DNA of 64,000 nucleotides from Glandiceps talaboti (Eukaryota; Hemichordata; Enteropneusta; Spengelidae): assembly GCF_964340395.1 (NCBI RefSeq), contig NC_135558.1, positions 19,999,371-20,063,370 on the forward strand, read 5' to 3'. The first letter of the stretch is position 1. Each line of letters starts with the position of its first letter. The notes under the pieces were generated by a model that had not been told where the DNA came from, searched no databases, and saw only the letters and a list, made by a program, of their open reading frames with translations. Made by a program: the position numbers and the translations under genes. Of this stretch, positions 62,301 through 64,000 are shown in pieces.

Positions 62301-63397
62301 CTATAATGATGTCATTGGTCTGGGCATCCCTTTGAGGGAAATGGAGGTTAGACCGTATCCACAATGGCTGATCTGTCAGTCTAAATAGCCCCAAGATAGC
62401 TAAATTTTGTTGTGTTATGTATTTGGTTTTATTTATTTAGAATTTTTTTACCAGGACATTAAAGTTCGTATTTGTAAGACACATTGCAATTCTGCTCCAT
62501 ATTGTTTGCAGATACTCAGTATGTAGTACACTTTAAGATGTGTTATGTATAAAATGATAGTAGAAGTACACCACATCAGACCAAATCTCTGGATGTGACT
62601 GGATGTGACTATGTGTCCTCAAATACAAGACACACATTTTTTTTATGGGTTGAAATGGTACAAAGTACATTTTCTTGTCAGTTTATACCACATAGTAAAG
62701 TATACATCAGGGATTTATCAAAGTAGTCTAGTTCCTATACAACATGTTGCAATTACTATCATCATCTCCACTCATGTATAGGGAAAATCCTTGTGCTAAA
62801 CACATCTATCCCCACTAACACAGCTGTCCCCGCCAGATGAAGGGTAAATGATGCACATCAGTACTAATCCATCACAAATTGACAGGCAGTTGCAATTGGT
62901 TAGTTCCTTTAGACAATTGCTCATTAACCGAACTCCACATCTCCAGTCTGAAACTAAAATCATATGGGGACGCAATAACATCATCACGTTTATATGAATG
63001 CAATCGGGGGTAGCACAGATTTCTGTACTAGAATAAGGACTTTACCTATACATGAATGGAGATGATGGTAGTAATTGTAATGCATCATATAGGAACTAGA
63101 CTAGTATCAAAGTGGTTTAGAGGAGTTATTCCTTTTTAAACTGTGTGGGTTACCAGGAGCACATGTATGTGTCTTATACAAATGTTTTTGTTAGTTTGGA
63201 CATTATCAAATATTTGAAAATTCAGACCAGATCAAAGCATGTAGAGAATTTTGCATTAAAATTATTTCATGGCAACGTTTTGTTGTTTGTACTTCCTTAG
63301 TTGCTGTAATGCTATTGTCTCTGAAGAGATGCAGAGAAGATTAGAACGTGGTATGGCAGATGCTGACCATGAATACAGAGATCTAAAGAAATTAAAA
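37930..63397 (+). CDS. AXDND1: AXDND1, axonemal dynein light chain domain-containing protein 1 (3' end outside window)
   Basis: Twenty-two coding exons join in consistent phase to 864 codons without a stop; the human protein is about 1,000 residues, so the C-terminus lies past 64000. The ATG at 37930 has A at -3 and an in-frame TGA 12 nt before it. The N-terminus (1-60) is Pro/Ser/Thr-rich and probably disordered. [10 protein letters not shown] and VWNFP...[10 protein letters not shown] mark the conserved AXDND1 head. Residues ~275-420 hold the axonemal dynein light-chain (p28-like) region with [22 protein letters not shown], followed by coiled coil. Residues ~440-864 are helical, with many Trp, Lys and Glu. 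AXDND1 is known from sperm flagellum and spermatogenesis; its link to inner-arm dynein is inferred from the p28-like domain. Exons are listed separately. Confidence 0.9.
38701..39070. mobile_element. PIF/Harbinger-like MITE, copy 2 (AXDND1 intron 1)
   Basis: Inverted relative to 14574-14912, with the same ends: GGCGTAAAAAATCATTGTCT...TGATTAC and, opposite, GCCAAATAAAAAAGGTGTTT...CGGTTAC. No clean 3-bp target duplication is visible here, so an end may be eroded. Confidence 0.65.
39598..39767 (+). CDS. AXDND1: AXDND1 exon 2
   Basis: Acceptor [16 protein letters not shown] to LLPPPGKK, containing [13 protein letters not shown]. Donor AAAAAG|GTGTGC, phase 0. Confidence 0.88.
40097..40274. mobile_element. 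hAT-like MITE, copy 1 (178 bp, AXDND1 intron 2)
   Basis: Starts CAGTGTGCCCTCTAAGCC and ends AAGGGCACACTG. Flanks GTCAGTAG and GTCAGTAA form an 8-bp target duplication with one mismatch. No coding capacity. Confidence 0.8.
40527..40639 (+). CDS. AXDND1: AXDND1 exon 3
   Basis: Acceptor [24 protein letters not shown], then [10 protein letters not shown]. Donor GGAAG|GTAAGT, phase 2. The VWNFP...FxHLTD block is the best conserved N-terminal motif of the family. Confidence 0.9.
40975..41290. repeat. ~80-bp tandem repeat, 4 diverged copies (intron 3)
   Basis: GGGGTGACTGTAAGGA.AGCA, CTCCTGCA.GGGTCTTG and TTCACCAAGACTAGTTTATT recur four times with changes. Confidence 0.75.
41404..41580. mobile_element. 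hAT-like MITE, copy 2 (177 bp, AXDND1 intron 3)
   Basis: Starts CAGTGTGCCCTCTAAGCC. Perfect 8-bp flanks GTTGCAAG on both sides. The right end has decayed to AGGACACACACAC. Confidence 0.85.
41730..41853 (+). CDS. AXDND1: AXDND1 exon 4
   Basis: Acceptor [23 protein letters not shown] to SVSEKK. Donor AAAAAG|GTAAAT, phase 0. Confidence 0.9.
42326..42411 (+). CDS. AXDND1: AXDND1 exon 5
   Basis: Acceptor [27 protein letters not shown] to FHD. Donor GATGA|GTAAGT, phase 2. [10 protein letters not shown] resembles the 'tLIPEE(F/Y)' start seen in dynein light-chain p28 relatives. Confidence 0.9.
42555..42791. mobile_element. MITE with CCATCTACATG ends (237 bp, intron 5)
   Basis: Terminal inverted repeats CCATCTACATG / CATGTAGATGG. 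Just inside lies TCCTACCTGAGGTAGGA, itself a palindrome, repeated in inverted form near the right end. No clear target duplication. Confidence 0.65.
43192..43248 (+). CDS. AXDND1: AXDND1 exon 6
   Basis: 57 nt, [18 protein letters not shown]. Acceptor TTTTGCAG, donor TCCAT|GTAAGT, phase 2. Confidence 0.88.
44376..44484 (+). CDS. AXDND1: AXDND1 exon 7
   Basis: [20 protein letters not shown] to VKGPTQ. Acceptor TAATACAG, donor ACACAG|GTAAGA, phase 0. Confidence 0.9.
45537..45611 (+). CDS. AXDND1: AXDND1 exon 8
   Basis: [19 protein letters not shown] to HELIRQ: first half of the dynein light-chain signature. Acceptor TACACAG, donor CGACAG|GTAAGA, phase 0. Confidence 0.92.
45988..46082 (+). CDS. 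AXDND1: AXDND1 exon 9
   Basis: [20 protein letters not shown] to PRQVK: second half of the signature, matching the 'C.ERG.LL...R' pattern of p28. Donor AAAAG|GTATTC is weaker than the others, phase 2. Confidence 0.92.
46530..46583. repeat. (TTG)n microsatellite (intron 9)
   Basis: About 17 TTG units ending ~35 nt before the exon-10 acceptor. Related TTG/CAA tracts sit at 57323-57369 and 59336-59382 in the same gene. Confidence 0.95.
46618..46710 (+). CDS. AXDND1: AXDND1 exon 10
   Basis: [20 protein letters not shown] to NISDLT. Acceptor ATTTGTAG, donor ACAAG|GTGAGA. A (TTG)n tract ends ~35 nt before this exon. Confidence 0.9.
47170..47236 (+). CDS. AXDND1: AXDND1 exon 11
   Basis: [22 protein letters not shown], coiled coil. 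Acceptor AATTTCAG, donor GAAGAT|GTAAGT, phase 0. Confidence 0.9.
47496..47664. mobile_element. hAT-like MITE, copy 3 (169 bp, AXDND1 intron 11)
   Basis: Oldest copy: left end decayed to TAATATGCCCTTTAG, right end AAGGAACACTG. Flanks CTAGACCG and CTAGACTG agree at 7 of 8 positions. The internal TATCATTTTGA matches copies 1 and 2. Confidence 0.7.
47976..48013 (+). CDS. AXDND1: AXDND1 exon 12 (38 nt)
   Basis: [12 protein letters not shown], a short coiled-coil exon. Acceptor TTTACAG, donor GCTAG|GTGAGT, phase 2. Confidence 0.85.
48359..48479 (+). CDS. AXDND1: AXDND1 exon 13
   Basis: [20 protein letters not shown] to SYSLALK, heptad pattern. Acceptor TGTTTCAG, donor CTCAAG|GTAACA, phase 0. Confidence 0.9.
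48880..49172. repeat. ~50-bp minisatellite, ~6 copies (intron 13)
   Basis: Unit GTCATGTTATATGAGTGAAA then CACCAAGCCAACATCATTTTAG and CTGTAAAT. Small deletions differ among copies. Confidence 0.9.
49456..49724 (+). CDS. AXDND1: AXDND1 exon 14 (269 nt, the longest traced)
   Basis: [20 protein letters not shown] to FAQNIV. Contains [14 protein letters not shown]. Acceptor CATTAG, donor CATTGT|GTAAGT, phase 2. Confidence 0.92.
50697..50789 (+). CDS. AXDND1: AXDND1 exon 15
   Basis: [20 protein letters not shown] to LMSSG. Acceptor GCTTTCAG. Donor TCTGG|GTCAGT is non-optimal; reading on would stop at TGA a few codons later (VYV-stop), so a short isoform is conceivable. Confidence 0.82.
51210..51440. 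repeat. ~60-bp tandem repeat, ~4 copies (intron 15)
   Basis: Recurring GCAACCATGTGACAGTCACA and CTTTAGCTTTGTGG.C with interruptions. C-runs CCCCACCCCACCCC lie just before, near 51100. Confidence 0.75.
53133..53217 (+). CDS. AXDND1: AXDND1 exon 16
   Basis: [20 protein letters not shown] to FWEE. Acceptor CCCCACAG, donor GAAGAG|GTAAGG, phase 0. Confidence 0.88.
53949..54131 (+). CDS. AXDND1: AXDND1 exon 17
   Basis: [20 protein letters not shown] to MLAMNK, 61 codons. Acceptor TTCAACAG, donor AACAAG|GTAAGG, phase 0. Confidence 0.9.
54195..54380. repeat. GATGAC-rich low-complexity tract (intron 17)
   Basis: GATGAT and GACAAT units with poly-Asp-like open frame. Simple repeat, not a gene. Confidence 0.85.
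54515..54740. repeat. ~20-bp minisatellite, ~11 copies (intron 17)
   Basis: Unit ACCACTGCCAATGTCATACT alternating with ACCACTGTCAAGGTCAAACT. Confidence 0.9.
55504..55515 (+). CDS. AXDND1: Candidate 12-nt microexon of AXDND1
   Basis: CATACAG|GATGTAAAGCAG|GTAACA after a pyrimidine-rich stretch. It would insert DVKQ in frame between exons 17 and 18. Exon 18 also begins with GATGTA. Not needed for frame, so optional or false. Confidence 0.35.
55612..55790. repeat. ~60-bp tandem repeat, 3 copies (intron 17)
   Basis: GTGAATGGTGCCCTCTCTC, AGCATGG.TACTTCACTAG and TTTTTTCAGTGATTA recur three times. Confidence 0.8.
56729..57072. mobile_element. Foldback element, 344 bp (intron 17)
   Basis: Two arms of ~145-155 bp are inverted copies: TGGCCATATGGATGA outer ends, GTATTTATTTTGGATTTT, and TGTGTTTGTAACTCAATA inner. 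The centre is TGTTATTGTACGTACAATAACA-like, itself palindromic. Flanks TTTTAAAG and GTTCAAAG agree at 6 of 8 positions, which hints at a hAT-type 8-bp target duplication. Confidence 0.75.
58143..58257. repeat. Near-perfect palindrome, ~55-bp arms (intron 17)
   Basis: ATAATGAACTCGTTTGGTTG and GATTATGCGT pair with ACGCATAATC and CAACCAAACTCGTTCATTAT. The loop region CACTCGGGGCTACGCCCCCTCGTG also folds. Only a few mismatches over the stem. Confidence 0.85.
59228..59279 (+). CDS. AXDND1: AXDND1 exon 18
   Basis: [17 protein letters not shown]. Acceptor AATTACAG, donor AAATG|GTAAGA, phase 1. It follows a 5.1-kb intron, the longest traced. Confidence 0.85.
59336..59382. repeat. (TTG)n microsatellite (intron 18)
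   Basis: About 15 TTG units. Confidence 0.95.
59676..59892 (+). CDS. AXDND1: AXDND1 exon 19
   Basis: [20 protein letters not shown] to ERKPHD, 217 nt, with [20 protein letters not shown]. Acceptor TTTTTCAG, donor GATCC|GTAAGT, phase 2. The donor sequence recurs in the repeats just downstream. Confidence 0.92.
59891..60100. repeat. Tandem repeats reiterating the exon-19 donor
   Basis: CCGTAAGTCAATAAT at the exon-19/intron-19 border recurs as TCCGTAAGTCAATAATTT (~59995), TCCATAAGTCAATAATTT (~60037) and GTCCATAAGTCAATATTTG (~60078). Between them lie ACATGTATGGATA-type sequences. Confidence 0.75.
60183..60800. repeat. 73-bp minisatellite, ~8 copies (intron 19)
   Basis: Unit GTGAACTCACCGTATTGGAA, TCTAATTTTTGAAGTGACTA, CGTAACTTTCATCTGAATCA, CCTAGTAGTAATA. 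The inner copies are almost identical; the edges are diverged. Confidence 0.92.
61034..61127 (+). CDS. AXDND1: AXDND1 exon 20
   Basis: [20 protein letters not shown] to AKLVEQ. Acceptor ATTACAG, donor GAACAG|GTATGT, phase 0. Confidence 0.9.
61676..61866 (+). CDS. AXDND1: AXDND1 exon 21
   Basis: [20 protein letters not shown] to FSNYITG. Acceptor TTCACAG, donor CTGG|GTAAGA, phase 2. Confidence 0.9.
62724..63104. mobile_element. hAT-like foldback MITE, 381 bp (intron 21)
   Basis: About 85-bp inverted ends: TAGTCTAGTTCCTATA, then CATCATCTCCA.TCATGTATAGG. Both flanks read TATCAAAG (62716-62723 and 63105-63112), an 8-bp direct repeat. No coding capacity. Confidence 0.8.
63301..63397 (+). CDS. 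AXDND1: AXDND1 exon 22
   Basis: [20 protein letters not shown] to KKLK. Acceptor CTTCCTTAG, donor TTAAAA|GTAAGT, phase 0. The gene continues past the window. Confidence 0.88.
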
Positions 63398-63461
63398 GTA
63401 AGTCCACAGTTGTCTTGATGGAATGACTTAGAATTACAGAATCTCACTCTCATTTTGATCT

Positions 63462-63868
63462 GTCTGGTTGTCTGTCTGTCTGTTTGATTGTCTGGTTGTC
63501 TGTCTGTCTATCTATCTGTCTGTCTGTTTGTGTTTTATTGTCTGGCTGTCTGTCTCCTGTCTCTGTCTGTCTGTTTGATTGTCTGGTTGGTTGGTTGGTT
63601 GGTTGTCTGTATGTCTGTTTGATTGTCTGTTGCCTGTCTGTCTGTCTGTTTGATTGTCTGGTTGTCTGTGTCCGTCTGTATGTATGTATGTTTTATTGTC
63701 CGGTTGTCTATCTGTCTCTTTGATTGGTTGTCTCACTGCATGATTGCTTCTTTGGTTGTCTGTCTATGTGTATGTTTGATTGGCTGGTTGTCTGTCTGTC
63801 TGTGTGTGTCTCTTTGATTGTCTTGTTGTCTGTCTGTCTGTCTGTCTGTATGTTTGATTGTCTGGTTA

Positions 63869-63936
<68 letters not shown>

Positions 63937-63995
63937 GCTGTCTTATCTGTCTGTCTGTCTGTCTGTCTGTCTGGCTGTCTTATCTGTCTGTTGGC
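63462..63995. repeat. (CTGT)n-type minisatellite (intron 22)
   Basis: CTGT tetramers interspersed with TTTGATTGTCTGGTTG modules. The long open frames on both strands over it are low-complexity artefacts. Confidence 0.92.
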
Positions 63996-64000
63996 AGGTC

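Noticed and set aside
63484-63817. Cys/Val/Leu-rich open frames at the right edge
   Set aside because: Low-complexity translation of CTGT repeats within an AXDND1 intron.

Overview
The window is AT-rich animal DNA: spliced genes with GT-AG introns, TATA boxes, AATAAA-type signals, and a heavy load of microsatellites, minisatellites and small non-autonomous transposons. Gene content (a microsomal glutathione transferase, a secreted Cys-rich repeat protein, the ciliary protein AXDND1) and repeat style suggest a marine invertebrate, perhaps an invertebrate deuterostome such as a hemichordate or amphioxus. The species cannot be fixed from the sequence alone. No prokaryotic operons, CRISPR arrays, tRNA or rRNA genes were found.

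Layout. 0.3-0.6 kb: a 30-bp minisatellite. 2.7-4.8 kb: a compact three-exon MGST1-like gene on the minus strand with its own TATA box. 8.5-16.1 kb: a minus-strand gene for a small secreted protein built from two repeats of a Cys-rich domain. It has a TATA box, a non-coding first exon, a signal-peptide exon and two domain exons in matching splice phases. The second domain exon carries a frameshift. An inverted, frameshifted copy of domain exon 1 lies next to it (8.5-9.2 kb). 22.4-25.4 kb: a direct segmental copy of 9.5-13.05 kb that has lost domain exon 2 and carries a 7-nt insertion in domain exon 1. Insertions of different elements distinguish the two copies. 25.8-29.6 kb: two almost identical ~547-bp direct repeats bracket 2.7 kb without an ORF, like a non-autonomous LTR-type element, with a 38-bp minisatellite just before the second repeat. 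29.9-33.8 kb: a 3.8-kb satellite-like array with a ~959-bp higher-order unit. 34.1-34.6 and 35.8-36.7 kb: 193-bp and 21-bp tandem arrays.

37.9-64 kb: the plus-strand gene AXDND1 (axonemal dynein light chain domain-containing protein 1). I traced 22 coding exons, all in consistent phase, giving 864 codons. A possible extra 12-nt microexon is noted. The gene runs off the right edge. Its introns hold three copies of one hAT-like MITE, each with an 8-bp target-site duplication, plus two foldback elements, a PIF/Harbinger-like MITE shared with the secreted-protein gene, a near-perfect palindrome and many intron minisatellites.

The three genes have no evident shared pathway: MGST1 is detoxification, AXDND1 is cilium/sperm, and the Cys-rich protein is secreted and of unknown function. 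The most unusual parts are the rearranged and decaying Cys-rich-domain cluster at 8.5-25.4 kb and the direct-repeat element plus satellite at 25.8-33.8 kb.
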